Assembly (NCBI GenBank): GCA_025201805.1
Contig: MU619250.1
Location: forward strand, 21,300 to 85,299
Direction of reading: 5' to 3'
Length of the DNA: 64,000 nucleotides
Source: Parasitella parasitica
Taxonomy: Eukaryota; Mucoromycota; Mucoromycetes; Mucorales; Mucoraceae
A program made the translations under genes and the position numbers. This document shows, piece by piece, positions 12,371 through 23,575 of this stretch (positions within the stretch are counted from its first letter, which is position 1; the number at the start of each line of letters is the position of its first letter). The notes below the pieces were generated by a model that saw only the letters and a list, made by a program, of their open reading frames with translations, ran no database searches and was not told the DNA's origin.

Positions 12371-13119
12371 GTGGTTTTTAAGCTAAAAAACGAAACTTTT
12401 TACTATTGTTTGTGCGGACAAAATTAAGCACCAAAGTGTCCTTCTTCATTTTGTTGTTCAGGTCTTTTAGTTTACATTACCAGTTTTTGATATATTTACG
12501 AAAAACTGTTTTTCAGTTTTTTAACTTTTACGAACAATTTTATCAGGTGTTTTTTTAGAAAAGAAATAGAATATTATAGATGATATTAATTAACATGTAT
12601 TCTTATTAATTGGCTATGCGTGGTTAGTATATGTTTTGGATTGATAAAATACTTTAAAAGTGGAAAACGCTCGTTTGTATTAAACCGAATGTTTGAATCA
12701 TCCAATACTACGAAACAAATTTCAACCCCCGTAAACCAAAAATCGCACCGCATCAAAAAATGCGAAGATGCAGTATACCAAAAAAATGTACATGTGAAAT
12801 ACACAGACTTGCACATCTCACTTCGCAAGACTTGAGGATACGATTACAATAGCTCGTATTTGGCTTATTTCGATTGCTCAGTGAGCATATGACGCTTTGC
12901 TCAACTATAAAATCTAAAATCAGTAAATCCGATGGCAATAATTTGGATTATCTGATGTACCGGAAGACTTTACTGCCTGGTAATTTGCAAACAGTAACTG
13001 AATTGGCAAACAAAGCAATAGCTAAACAAACGAGAGAGCAAACTACGCTTAACTTGTGTACTGTATAGAGCAGTTTACACTGATGCTGCACCAGCTAGAA
13101 AATGCCTAATTCTATGACC
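12371..13119 (+). repeat. Dispersed repeat, copy A
   Basis: This matches 15805-16409 in the same orientation. Shared blocks include GTGGTTTTTAAGCT, AATTAAGCACCAAAGTGTC, ATGTTTTGGATTGAT, GAAATACACAGACTTGCACA and, in the last 100 bp, a nearly identical stretch ending AATTCTATGACC. Copy A is longer (about 750 against 605 bp) and has about 85 extra bp around 12690-12780. A short frame over 12874-13068 is partly conserved but interrupted in copy B, suggesting decayed coding DNA. The copy runs into an assembly gap at 13120. Confidence 0.85.
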
Positions 13120-13392
13120 NNNNNNNNNNNNNNNNNNNNNNNNNNNNNNNNNNNNNNNNNNNNNNNNNNNNNNNNNNNNNNNNNNNNNNNNNNNNNNNNN
13201 NNNNNNNNNNNNNNNNNNNNNNNNNNNNNNNNNNNNNNNNNNNNNNNNNNNNNNNNNNNNNNNNNNNNNNNNNNNNNNNNNNNNNNNNNNNNNNNNNNNN
13301 NNNNNNNNNNNNNNNNNNNNNNNNNNNNNNNNNNNNNNNNNNNNNNNNNNNNNNNNNNNNNNNNNNNNNNNNNNNNNNNNNNNNNNNNNNNN
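13120..13392. other. Assembly gap (N run)
   Basis: 273 undetermined bases. At the equivalent point copy B enters a run of ten T, so the break probably sits at a homopolymer in a repeat. Confidence 0.99.
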
Positions 13393-13444
13393 TTGCGTTC
13401 CTTCCCAAACTGATTTTTTCTTACTTTTTGTTCAGATAATTATC

Positions 13445-15259
13445 ATGACAACATCAGACATAAAAACAACTTGTAACAAGTGCAATACATCGGTTGGAGG
13501 GTCACTCAAACACCATGAAAAGAATTATCATACATCTTCTATTTCAGTGAGATACATGGAAAGCGAAGGTTTTGTTCTTTTTAATATTTCCTGTTTTGTT
13601 CGTTAACATGTGCGAATTTCTTTCTGCCAGATTCAGAACAACCAACCATCCTTCTTTTGGAACGCAATGAGAAGACGGACCAATTTGAATGCCCCTTTTG
13701 CAAGAAGACATGGGCTACATGTTCAAGCACTCGCAGCCATTTTTATCGACATGCTGGTAAATGCTGTGATTCTTCGGGTAGGAACGAATATAACTACCGA
13801 GTCTTTTCTGCTCACCATTATTATATCAAACACAGCTAATTCATCTGGTGATGAAGAAAGTGACATTGAGGACACAACCATTGCCACCATCGAAATGGAG
13901 GCCACAGAACTCATCACTGTGTTTCCTGAATCTATTGACAGCCCTCGAAGAAGCTTTGATGAATCAATTTTACGTGCTTTAAGACAATCAGGCGGTTCTA
14001 TCTGTGAGAGAAACAAAGCCCTGTGGATTGCAGATACATTGAAATTACAACCATTTGCATTGCTGGACGACAATCAAGTGGAAGAAATAGCTCTAACCCA
14101 CTACGACAATCATATGCCTTTGATGACCAAGAGTCAGGATCACACTTTTCGCGTCAAACATGTCACAGCTGGCAAGAAACGTGCATGGGATGATAGTCTT
14201 ATATCGACAAATGCAAATTCAACAACGAATATCGAAGCAAGTCTCATGTCAATCCAACATTACGGACCTTACGCCCAACAATTATCCACACGATGCTACA
14301 AGCAGTTAGATATCAATTCATGTCAATTATTGAACGACGACTGGACGTTTTTGCCTCAACTACGATATGCCTGCGCCCAATTGCTTGCCGGTGCGATTAT
14401 TATGAACAAAAACAATGAGGCTGTACTTGTCAACACCGTGGAGATTTATGGACGCCAGCGTTCCCTCGATGTTCATCGAGAAAACTTTGTGAACAAAAAA
14501 GGAAAATCAGCATCCTCATCTTTACCACCTGTCACCACCAAATACCACCACACATGGGCAACAATTATGGCTGACAATGAAGGCGATAAGTTAGTTGTGT
14601 GAACCAAGACATTGAACGCATTAATCACATCAAGTCTCCGAATCGATTCCATTCATGAAGCAAGTGTTGGGGGGATCATCTCGCATTTTGAATTGGACGA
14701 AAGTGCAGCATTGACAGCGTCAATTTTCTTGGACAGCGATTCGATCAAAAAAGCCAGCAGTTTGGCAAGCAATCGAAATGCAAACAAGATTGATCGGTTT
14801 GATCTGCGATACCAACTTCGACAATTACGATCAAAATTCCAATACCCTTCAACGTACCTCTTTTGTCGCGCGTCGAGCATCTTTGCAAATGACGTGCGGT
14901 CACAACCATATAGCATTTTCACCTTATGTGAAGGACCCGACACAGGACGTGAATCAGCAGCGAAAATAGCCTCGAAACTTTTTCTCAACATTGCGGAAAC
15001 TGTCCAATCTAACACTCATCCAACGTTGCCAAAAACTCTTGTAAATTCTTTATGGACGAAGTGCCAAGATGGTCAAGTGAAATCTATACTGCAACAAATT
15101 GTTGAACTATACCACGATGAAAACGTTATGGATATCTTGGAAAACCATTTCCTCAACGAAAAATTGAAGTCTTTAGCCAACTTGATGTCAACAAGCCTCG
15201 TTTTAGCAAACAAATCAGTGGCAGAAAATGTCAAGTCTCGTGTCCAAAATGGTTATTAG
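13445..15259 (+). pseudogene. Zinc-finger gene with internal in-frame TGA, flanked by repeats
   Basis: Three exons can be joined in frame: 13445-13568, 13631-13756 and 13836-15259. Exons 1-2 carry two Cys/His clusters (CNKC with HHEKNYH; CPFCKKTW with HFYRHAG), resembling C2H2 or BED fingers. Exon 3 is a long open frame of about 475 codons, broken once by TGA at 14600-14602; the same frame continues without other stops to 15259 (558 codons in total). I do not recognise the large domain; it has no visible transposase triad, GTPase or kinase motif. A single nonsense change in an otherwise intact frame suggests a recent pseudogene, a sequencing error, or a stop that is read through. No in-frame intron removing the TGA was found. 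Diverged direct repeats lie on both sides, suggesting a duplicated or mobile segment. An upstream exon could be hidden in the gap. Confidence 0.6.
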
Positions 15260-15413
15260 TGCGCTCTTGTACCAATCTCAAATTTTTTCATCATTTCAAC
15301 CTTTGAATAAAAATTATCCTTCTTTTCAACATTAAGTGCTGCGTCTATCTTTTTACTTTTAAAACATTTTGTCATCATCATTCACTTGAGCTAAAAAAAA
15401 AAAAAATAGTGTG

Positions 15414-15615
15414 AAGGAACGCAATTGGAACGCAGCTGGAACGCAGTTGGAACGCAAGCCAAAAAAAACAGTGTGGAGGAACACAGTTGGAACGCAGCTG
15501 GAACGCAGTTGGAACGCAGTTTGGAACGCAAGCCAAAAAAAACAGTGTGGAGGAACACAGTTGGAACGCAGCTGGAACGCAGTTGGAACGCAGTTTGGAA
15601 CGCAAGCCAAAAAAA
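15414..15615. repeat. Nested minisatellite (74-bp period, 11-bp subunits)
   Basis: Units of TTGGAACGCAG and close variants (with GCTGGAACGCAG) are grouped into a 74-bp higher-order repeat that also includes AAGCC, an A-run and CAGTGTGGAGGAACA. The CAGTGTGG phase marker recurs at 15469 and 15543. About 2.7 higher-order copies are present. Several frames on both strands stay open only because the units lack stops. Confidence 0.95.
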
Positions 15616-15804
15616 CTAACCACCTTCACATTGACAGCCCATTAAAAATTCATTCAAGTTCGATAGAAATTTCTCGCAAATGTTGATAGTGCCAATTTCT
15701 TTTCTTTTAAATCTAAAAATTGGCAACCAAATAAATGTTCAAGAAGATTCCAGCATAATAACATTTCCCATTTTGTTCTTCAGGTCTAATTAGCAATTTC
15801 CACA

Positions 15805-16409
15805 AATTGTGGTTTTTAAGCTGAAAAACAAAACTTTTTACTACACAAAATTAAGCACCAAAGTGTCTCTCTTTGTTTGGTTGTTCAAGTCTTTTAGTTA
15901 ACATATTCATGAAAAACAGTTTTCTAGTTTTTCAACTTTTTTGGACAATTTTACAAGGTGTTTTTTTAGATCAAAAATATAATCCAATAGATGGTATTAA
16001 TTAGCATGCTTTAATTAATTGACTAAACATTGTTGGCAAATGTTTTGGATTGATATAATACTTCAAAAGCGGAAAATGTTCGTTTGTTTTAAACCAAACC
16101 AAAAAAATATACATGTGAAATACACAGACTTGCACACGGTATCTCGTACTTGGCTTATTTCGATTGCTCAATGAGCAAATGACGCTCTCTTAAACTATAA
16201 AAGTTGAAATCAGTAAATCCGATGGCAAAAATTTGGATTATCTGATGAAGCAGAAGACTTTGCTGCCTGGTAATTTGTAAACAGCAACTGAATTGGCGAG
16301 CAAAGCAATAGCTCAACAAACGAGAGAGCAAACTACGCTTAACTTGTGTACTGTATAGAGCAGTTTACACTGATGCTGCACCAGCTAGAAAATGCCTAAT
16401 TCTATGACC
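15805..16409 (+). repeat. Dispersed repeat, copy B
   Basis: Direct-orientation relative of 12371-13119, shorter by internal deletions. Similarity is patchy at the 5' end and nearly perfect over the last 100 bp (16310-16409). Both copies stop aligning at TCTATGACC, where a T-run starts in copy B. The spacing places the zinc-finger pseudogene and the minisatellite between the copies. Confidence 0.85.
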
Positions 16410-17939
16410 TTTTTTTTTTGTCTACTCTGTGCAAATGTCTTTACTATCATCAGCATGGTTATTCTCTCATCAAATATCTAATCGGTTAAAAACTTTTGAA
16501 AGACGAGTACATTCAACTGTAGATTTTAAAGTGTACTTATTATTACAATTTTGGTTTTCATGCAACGAAAATCACCGGTCTTATAGTAGTAATATTGCTT
16601 CTCAGATCACAAATTTGAAGTGGGCTAGAGCCTTTGGAAGATGCAACGCTCTACAGAAATGAAAAGATTGCAATGCGTAGTAATATCACAAGCTGCATCA
16701 AAAAATTCCTCGATTTATAAAGAGGAATATGATCTCATTACGAGTTTAATAGCATTTATTTTACTACAACATTTAAAAAAACACACACACACCATCCAGA
16801 ATTAACAATATGTTTGATGTTGGGTTGCACGTGGTCTGATCGTTCTTAATGCAACTGAACGAACACATAAAAATTGTTTGCATTGTATCTACAAAAATTA
16901 ACTTGAATATTCAAGTAAACAAGGTGTCTGATTGGCTGTAAAACTATAGATACTCTGTATAATGCGTATTGTACCACTGCATACAAACATCCTTGAATAG
17001 TGTAACGTTTTACAGCTCTTTTTTTTGGTTATTGGCATCAAGTTTTATCGATTTGCTTATGAAACCGGTACATCAAAAGTCCGTTATAACTGATCATTGA
17101 TGAATTATCATCTGTGAAGATTAGTATTTTTCAAACTGTTTTGTGGAAACCTTTTATTATATTTGAGACGGTCGACGTGCATGCAGGGTTGCCGTTGCTG
17201 TCAGCCTACATTTATGCATTATTTCAATATGTATACATCCCTCAGATCTACGGATGCTAAAAAAGTACAGCCATATAACTTGGAAAATAAACAGCAGAAT
17301 CCAAAGCACAGACTTCCAAGAAGCTTCATATAAGCCATACAAGGAAAAAAGTAAAAAGTGTGTAATGTGCTAAGGTATTATTTTTTCAAAGGTGAACAGC
17401 TATTTTTTATTTAATAAGATTGGGAATAACGTGGGAATTTAATCCTTAATTCTGTATTGCAAATGTCGAATATCAGCCACAAGGAACAAACCAAATCTTG
17501 ATACATAATTCTACAAAAAAGAACTATTTGCAGCACAAACATTCGTTGTTTATTCGAGCAAACAGAATACTAGGTCATATAACAACTTTTCGATGGAAAT
17601 AAATAGATGCATCGATCCTTTACATTGTCCTCCTCTCCAGTCAAACGATATTTGTGTTAAGATTCCGAATATCCAATGTAACCCTATATCTGCGGGGCAT
17701 GTGACATCATTGGTGGATTGATATGGTAGTTGAGGGAGGGTATATTTGATGGCATACAACAGTTGGTATTATTGCTATATCCATTACTCAACCCATTTAT
17801 GATTGGGGAGCATTGCACCTGGTGACTGCAGCCAGAAAAAAAAAGGTATATAAGCAAACAGATCTTGTCCATAGCTTTGTCTTTTTTTTTTTTCTTTACC
17901 ATCAACACTTCTCTCCACGACAAGATATCAACGATTAAA
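16410..17939. other. Intergenic, possible decayed coding DNA
   Basis: A 77-codon plus-strand frame at 16429-16662 follows directly on repeat copy B and may be part of the same decayed element. A short CA repeat sits near 16783-16792. The rest shows no convincing gene; the right end carries the allantoicase promoter. Confidence 0.4.
17847..17854 (+). promoter_or_regulatory. Probable TATA box of allantoicase
   Basis: TATATAAG lies about 86 bp before the ATG at 17940, followed by a pyrimidine-rich leader (17879-17898). Position is seen; function is inferred. Confidence 0.45.
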
Positions 17940-19287
17940 ATGGCTGCTTACGAATCTCTTGAATTTGAACAATTAAAGACCTCTTCTTTGGGTCAATGTA
18001 TCGGTATGGATTTGAAAATGCATATCGCTTAAATGATATGCAAGCGACATCTAACACCTTTCACTCTCATAGATCTTGCTTCTTCTGCTCTTGGATCCAC
18101 CATTGTTGCTGTCACTGATGAGTTCTTTGCTCCTGCCACCAACATGATCAACCCTGCTCCCCCAATTCACGCTCCCGGTCGTTTCGTCGGTAAGTAGCAT
18201 TTGCTTGTTTCTTTCGGGATCAAAAATCTGATAAATCACACCATTACTGTAGACACTGGTGCCTGGATGGACGGTTGGGAGACCAAGCGTCATAACCCCA
18301 ACTATGATTGGTATGTATTATATAGAAAGAATGAAAGAAACAAAAAGGCAGAGAAAAGCACACAAAAGAGAACTCGGGAACTGACTATTTCTGAAAACAC
18401 AGGGCCATCATCAAGCTCGGTTTCTCTGGCTCTTTCAAGGGTTTTGATATCGATACTCACTACTTCACCGGTAACCAAGCTCCTTTCGCTTCCGTCGATG
18501 CCGCTGTTGTTCCTGTCGGTGCTGATGCTCAATCCGCTGAAATCAAGTGGACCGAAATCTTGCCCAAGGTTGCCTTGCCTCCTACCCAGCACAATGTCTT
18601 TGCATTGAAGGAAGAGACCGCTGTCTACACCCATCTCCGCGTTAACAACATTCCTGATGGTGGTATTGCTCGTTTCCGTGCTTACGGTAATGTCTCCCCT
18701 GTCTGGCCTCAAGACAAATCGTAAGTTTTGCATTTATTTGTGATAAGTAAAATAGATAAGCTGATAAGAAGTTTTTTCGTAGCGCTATCGTCGATCTCGC
18801 TTTCTGCGGTAACGGTGCTCGTGCTGTTGAGGTTTCTAACCAACATTACACTCCCGGTTCCAACATCTTGTTGCCTGGCCGTGGCCAAAACATGGGTGAC
18901 GGTTGGGAAACCAAGCGTTCTCGCACTCCTGGACACACTGACCACGTCCTCATCCGCCTCGGTGATAGAGGTCATATCTTAAAAGCTGTTGTTGACACCT
19001 CCAACTACTGCGGTAACTACCCCCACAAGATCATCTTGCAAGCTACTTCCTCTACCAAGGAAGTTCCTGAGGCTGATGCTGAATGGACCACTTTGATTGA
19101 ACCCGCCACCACTGGTCCTCATGATCTCTTCTACTTTGATCTCCCCCACACCGATAAGGTCTTTTCTCATGCCAAGATTGTCATTGTTCCCGATGGTGGT
19201 CTCAAGCGTCTCCGTCTTTACGGTGTTCGTGAGGGCGCTACTCTCCCTGCTCTCCCCATTGATATCGGAAATGCTGCTGCCCAGTAA
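17940..19287 (+). CDS. DAL2: Allantoicase
   Basis: Five exons (17940-18003, 18073-18189, 18253-18310, 18403-18720, 18783-19287) encode 353 residues, the standard length. Allantoicase hydrolyses allantoate to ureidoglycolate and urea in purine degradation. The protein is a tandem repeat of two allantoicase modules, each with the signature DGWETKR: WMDGWETKRHNPNYDW in the first half and NMGDGWETKRSRTPGHTDH in the second. Codon use is strongly biased to C-ending codons compared with its neighbours, which suggests high expression. Other purine-degradation genes are not adjacent. Confidence 0.96.
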
Positions 19288-20025
19288 ATTAACTAGCAGG
19301 AGGAAAAATAAGTGGAATTGTTCATGTTGGGAGTTGGTTTTCTAGAATTAAGATCCTTCTAATACTCGAAATTTTCATTCTTATTTGTTTAAATCACATT
19401 CAACTACTACATACCTTTTTGAAAAAACTGTAGATATAAAAATAAAACAATACACTGTACCATTACTGCCATTAAACAAAATTACAGACTTTGTCATGAC
19501 CGCTTTAACTCTTAAACGAACTATAGAATAGATGTCTAATTTAGCACGATGAAATTGTTAGCACGATGAAATTGGCGAACACCGAGGCTTTTGATGACTA
19601 GATCGTTACAGACAGAATCAAACGCGAGTTTATATTTCTAGAATAGGTTCTTGCGATATGGATTGATGGTTCAACACACATCAAATAATCTTGGGCGATG
19701 CAGAAACTCTCAACTGGCGCAGAACTTTTATTACTGACACGCTAGGATTTAGAATACGATGTTTTCCTAATCAGTACTGTGTAATAGGAGAAGCCGTCTT
19801 CAGATATTGCTGTCAAATTTTGAGTAAAAAAAAGGTGTAATAATCACACAGTCTCCATCGTATACGTTTAATGTACATTGATACAGTCTTTTGCTTCCAA
19901 TATGCAGACAATTAGACGCAGAACTTCAATCTGAGATTGTTTGTCACTTCTCTACTTTTCTCAGAGTGTGCTTCTTTTCTTTTCTTTTTTTTGTAATAAA
20001 AAAAGAAGCAAACCGATATACAGCC
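19288..20025. other. Intergenic, no gene seen
   Basis: Contains a 17-bp tandem duplication (TAGCACGATGAAATTG-type unit, about 19541-19574) and a pyrimidine-rich stretch (19950-19992) just before the next gene. No coding frame of note. Confidence 0.45.
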
Positions 20026-21290
20026 ATGGTAGAGCTTGATCCACAAATCTTCTTTACAGAATCTCGAAATATATTAGATGATCATGTGAGTCTTAGTTTA
20101 TAAGGCTAGTATCGTAATTTTCTAAAGCAATACAAAACATATAGCATGATAGAAGAGAAAGAATTATCAAAGTATCAAGGTTAGACATATGATTACAGCC
20201 AGAGACTTTCTGCTTTCTGAATATCAGCATTGTAGGGATATTACAGCACTCAGCAAAAAGATGATATTCGCATTGCATAGGTACATACAGACACGCCCTT
20301 TTACATGGCGATAATTGATATAGTAGTATTTATATCCTTATATGAATACGATTAGAGCAGTTCAAGCAAACAATAGCAACCCAAATTATAAGGAAGCTGA
20401 CAACCGTCAAGAAGAAATTATTGCATTGTTCAAGAAACTAGCTATTGATATACAAGGGTTGCATTATCACAGGTAATTCTCTTTATGTTAAAGACTTGTA
20501 CATTAACATTTGATTAAATTCTAGATATGCAAGAAGCTTTTCAGGCGGATTTGAGGAGTTTGTAGGGCAATTGAATGATAAAAAAAAAATACCAGGACCA
20601 TTACTTACTTTATCATGTACATGTAGATTGAAGCTATCGCATTCTATCATTTTTTGCTTCATAAAACTGTCATTACAAAAGACCAAGTGGATGCATGTTT
20701 CAAAGATGCACAAGGTCAAATGGTAACGCACATACGCCGTTTAGAAATATTACACCAGCCAATTTACAACTTGCACTAATTTAGTGGATTCCTGTCAAAG
20801 TAGAGGATTATGTAAAGGAGTATATGAATAGGTATATTTCAATACATTATAGACTAACTTGAAACTTGCTAGATTTTAGGTTTAGCCGATTTCACTGGTG
20901 AATTAATGCGGCATGCAATTCATGTAGTTTCTACAGGAAAATACGATCAGGCGATGGTTATTTGTAAGCTTTTAAGAAAGATTGATCTAGGTTGGTGAAG
21001 AATCATTAAAATAAAATTCGATCGAACAATTAAGACCATGATAGATTTTGATCTGATTGCAACATCTTACTTGCCCCTGTTATCCAAAAAACTGGGGGCC
21101 TTGAAAGGAAGCATCAAAAAAGTTGAGCAAGGTAAACCCTCAGCCTGTGCCTGCATAGTGGATCATAAAGCTAATACAAATCATAGCCTGTTACACTTTT
21201 CAGATAAGAGGAAGTGAATACCCAGAAGAAATGTATTTGACAATCATCAAAAACCATCAGGATAATTATGAGCATGAACAGATTTCTTGA
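20026..21290 (+). CDS. TSNAX: Translin-associated factor X (TRAX/TSNAX)
   Basis: Ten short exons (20026-20085, 20145-20179, 20236-20280, 20356-20472, 20525-20561, 20627-20722, 20785-20811, 20873-20990, 21045-21131, 21187-21290) join in phase to 241 residues. TRAX pairs with translin in the C3PO endoribonuclease, which cleaves small RNA and tRNA fragments; TRAX carries the catalytic residues. Recognised stretches are HDRRERIIKVSRDIT, SGGFEEFIEAIAFYHFL, LGLADFTGELMRHAI and RGSEYPEEM, which match TRAX better than translin. The Glu residues in FEEFIEA and FTGELMR occupy the positions of the known catalytic acids. No single frame is long, so this gene is easily missed. The stop is 97 bp from the convergent peptide-transporter stop. 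Confidence 0.9.
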
Positions 21291-21387
21291 GTAAACACAA
21301 AATGTATTTGAAATAATAGCAATAAAATATACACAAAAACTAGAAAGAGAAATCCTTCCACATATGACGAATAAATAGGTGCACTTT

Positions 21388-23553
21388 CTAATGAAATTTC
21401 TCAAGGGCTTCAGCTTCAGCCTCAATGGCAGGAGGAGCAGCCTTCCCTTCCATTTGATATCCAGCTGCATCTTGGTCAGCCATTCTCTTGAGACGAGCCT
21501 CTTCGTCAATAACATCGTAATGTCTAAATACAATATAGTAGATGATACCTGTAACAAATGCTCCTACGGCTACGCCAGCATAGACATACGTCATGTAGGG
21601 ATCGTGTGCTGATGGTGAAATAGCCAGAGAGATCAAAGCAGCAACACAGTTTGGCCACAACGAAAGAGCAGAAACCAGGGATTTCATCGACTTTGGAGCA
21701 TGCGTGTAGGCGTATTCCATGGAGGTGATAGACGCAAAGATTTCAGAGAAAGCAATGAGGATGTAACAAGGAATTTGCAGAAAGACGCTGACATTCGATT
21801 GCTTACCGAGCGATGAAATGAACAGGTCATCTATGTAGATATAATGCTGAAGAACAGAAGCATAGACCATGGCAAAAGACCCGAGGAAGAAGCCAACAGT
21901 AATACGCTTTTGGCTAGCAAAATTGATTTTGTACTTGCGCAATAGAGGGTAGAGGATGCCATCAGTGATAGGAATGAAAATAATGAGAGCAATAGGGTCA
22001 AAGTTGTTCATAATATCGTTGGGAAGGCCGGCAGGCTTGCTCATGACACCCGCTTGAGACAACAGGTTGTTTGACAGCTGGTTGTAAGAGACCCAGTAGA
22101 TGCTAAGAGGGATAAAGATCTTACATGCCATAATCGCTTGCTTCAATTCATCGACAAAGGTATCATCCCATTTGACTTTCTCGCTAGTTTCCGCAGACCA
22201 TTCACTGACGGCGGGGATATCCGAACCTCGCTTGGCAAAATCCATGACATCTTTTGATCTCTTACGAGCTTCCTTGTTTTCTGGTAACTTGGCCTGGGCC
22301 AACGCAAATTTGATCACTTTCCAAGCCTTGAGGATAACAGAATCAGTAGCAGTGGGCTTGTAATAGAGCTTTGAGCCAGCAATAAAGACAAGAATGGCTA
22401 CAGCAAACATGCATGTAGGCAATAAAAAGGCCGCATAGAAACCAACATTCAGTTCCAAAAGGGGGCAAATAACACCACCCAAAAGCGAACCCACATTAAT
22501 AGCCCAATAAAACCTAAATGTAGCAAAAATCCGTTAGATTATCAAAATGAAACGGAGACTTTGCCATCGGTTGCAACTTTTACCAGTTGTACAAATGTTG
22601 GATACTCAGATCATAATCCACCATGACATGTTCGCCAGATTTAAGTTCCTTGACGTAATTCTCAGTCTTCCTGTATTGGTCTGCACAAAGAGGGGAAACA
22701 ATGCCCTTGATACCCCCGGTACCAACTATACAAGAAAGAATCAGTGAAACCTTAATTTGAATATTCATGCTTTACGTTACAGCCAATAACCACAAGAGCG
22801 ACGACGTAACCTGGGAAACCAGCTCCGTTTGCTAAAGCGGAGGGAATGGAAGTTGTTGTGAGAATTAACCAGCCGACCATGTAAATAATCGAAAATATAA
22901 TAATTGTCCAATAACGGCCAATATAACCATCTAAGTAGGTCCACGGAAAAAAGTTTGTTTAGTTGACATGTATAATAGCGATTTATTTTTTCTTACCAGC
23001 AATAATAGCACCCAACATTGGTGTAAAATAACAGAAAAAGGTAAAAAAGTTTTGCAATGCAGTAGCTGTAGATTGGCCGCGATTCAATTCACCAGCGGGA
23101 TCATCCGTAGGGCCATTCTGATTGCAAAATTGAGGAAAAGCACCATGATTTTCATACTGTCACCTAAAGCTTACCTGAACATAATTCTGGAAAGGAGTGG
23201 ACCCACCATAGTATGCAAATCTACAAACAGTATGAAATGATCGTGAGAAATATATCCTACCTGTTATAGAAAAAAAGCCAAGAAAAGAAATTTGTAGAAC
23301 AGTAAATATTTTACCTTTCACTGTACGCAGATGGAATGTTAGCCATTATTGATGTAAAAAAAAAAAGGAAAAGTGCTTACCAGAATTCATTGACCAGAAT
23401 AAAGCAGGCGGCAAGAGGAATGCCCTCTGCTACTCGACGCAAATTGACAGCGTCTTGATGGGCATTTAATGCCCCAACATGCTCGTACTCCACTTCCGTA
23501 GTGACATCAAAGTTCGCTTCAAACTTTTTATCGTCTTCCTTTAAAACTGACAT
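21388..23553 (-). CDS. PTR2: POT/PTR2-family proton-coupled peptide transporter
   Basis: Seven exons (23553-23381, 23320-23315, 23220-23175, 23117-22997, 22930-22781, 22725-22584, 22513-21388) give 587 residues with about 12 hydrophobic segments. POT transporters import di- and tripeptides with protons across the plasma membrane. Supporting motifs are CERFAYYGGST (the ExxER-type motif of TM1), GGIKGIVSPLCADQ, and FYWAINVGSLLG. Exon 2 is only 6 bp (TGAAAG), flanked by TACAG and GTAAAA, and supplies the Cys-Glu-Arg core of the TM1 motif. The N-terminal tail of about 50 residues is acidic and cytosolic. The 5' end is next to an assembly gap. Confidence 0.94.
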
Positions 23554-23575
23554 TCTACTCTTTTTTTTTTTTTTT

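Noticed and set aside
13102-13413. Frames across the N runs (also 23377-24235)
   Set aside because: N bases are not sequence; the frames are artefacts.
15359-15686. Four overlapping 64-91-codon frames on both strands
   Set aside because: Made by the minisatellite, whose units contain no stop codons in several frames.
12371-16409. LTR retrotransposon made of the two direct repeats
   Set aside because: The copies are too diverged and of different length, and there is no reverse transcriptase, integrase, primer-binding site or polypurine tract between them.
16773-16800. CRISPR-like or array structure near the CA repeat
   Set aside because: It is a simple dinucleotide run; no repeat-spacer pattern exists anywhere in the window, as expected for a eukaryote.
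20785-20831. Longer TRAX exon ending at the AG-GTATAT donor
   Set aside because: It would join out of phase; the donor GTAAAG at 20812 joins in phase and gives DYILGLADFTGELMR, matching the family.
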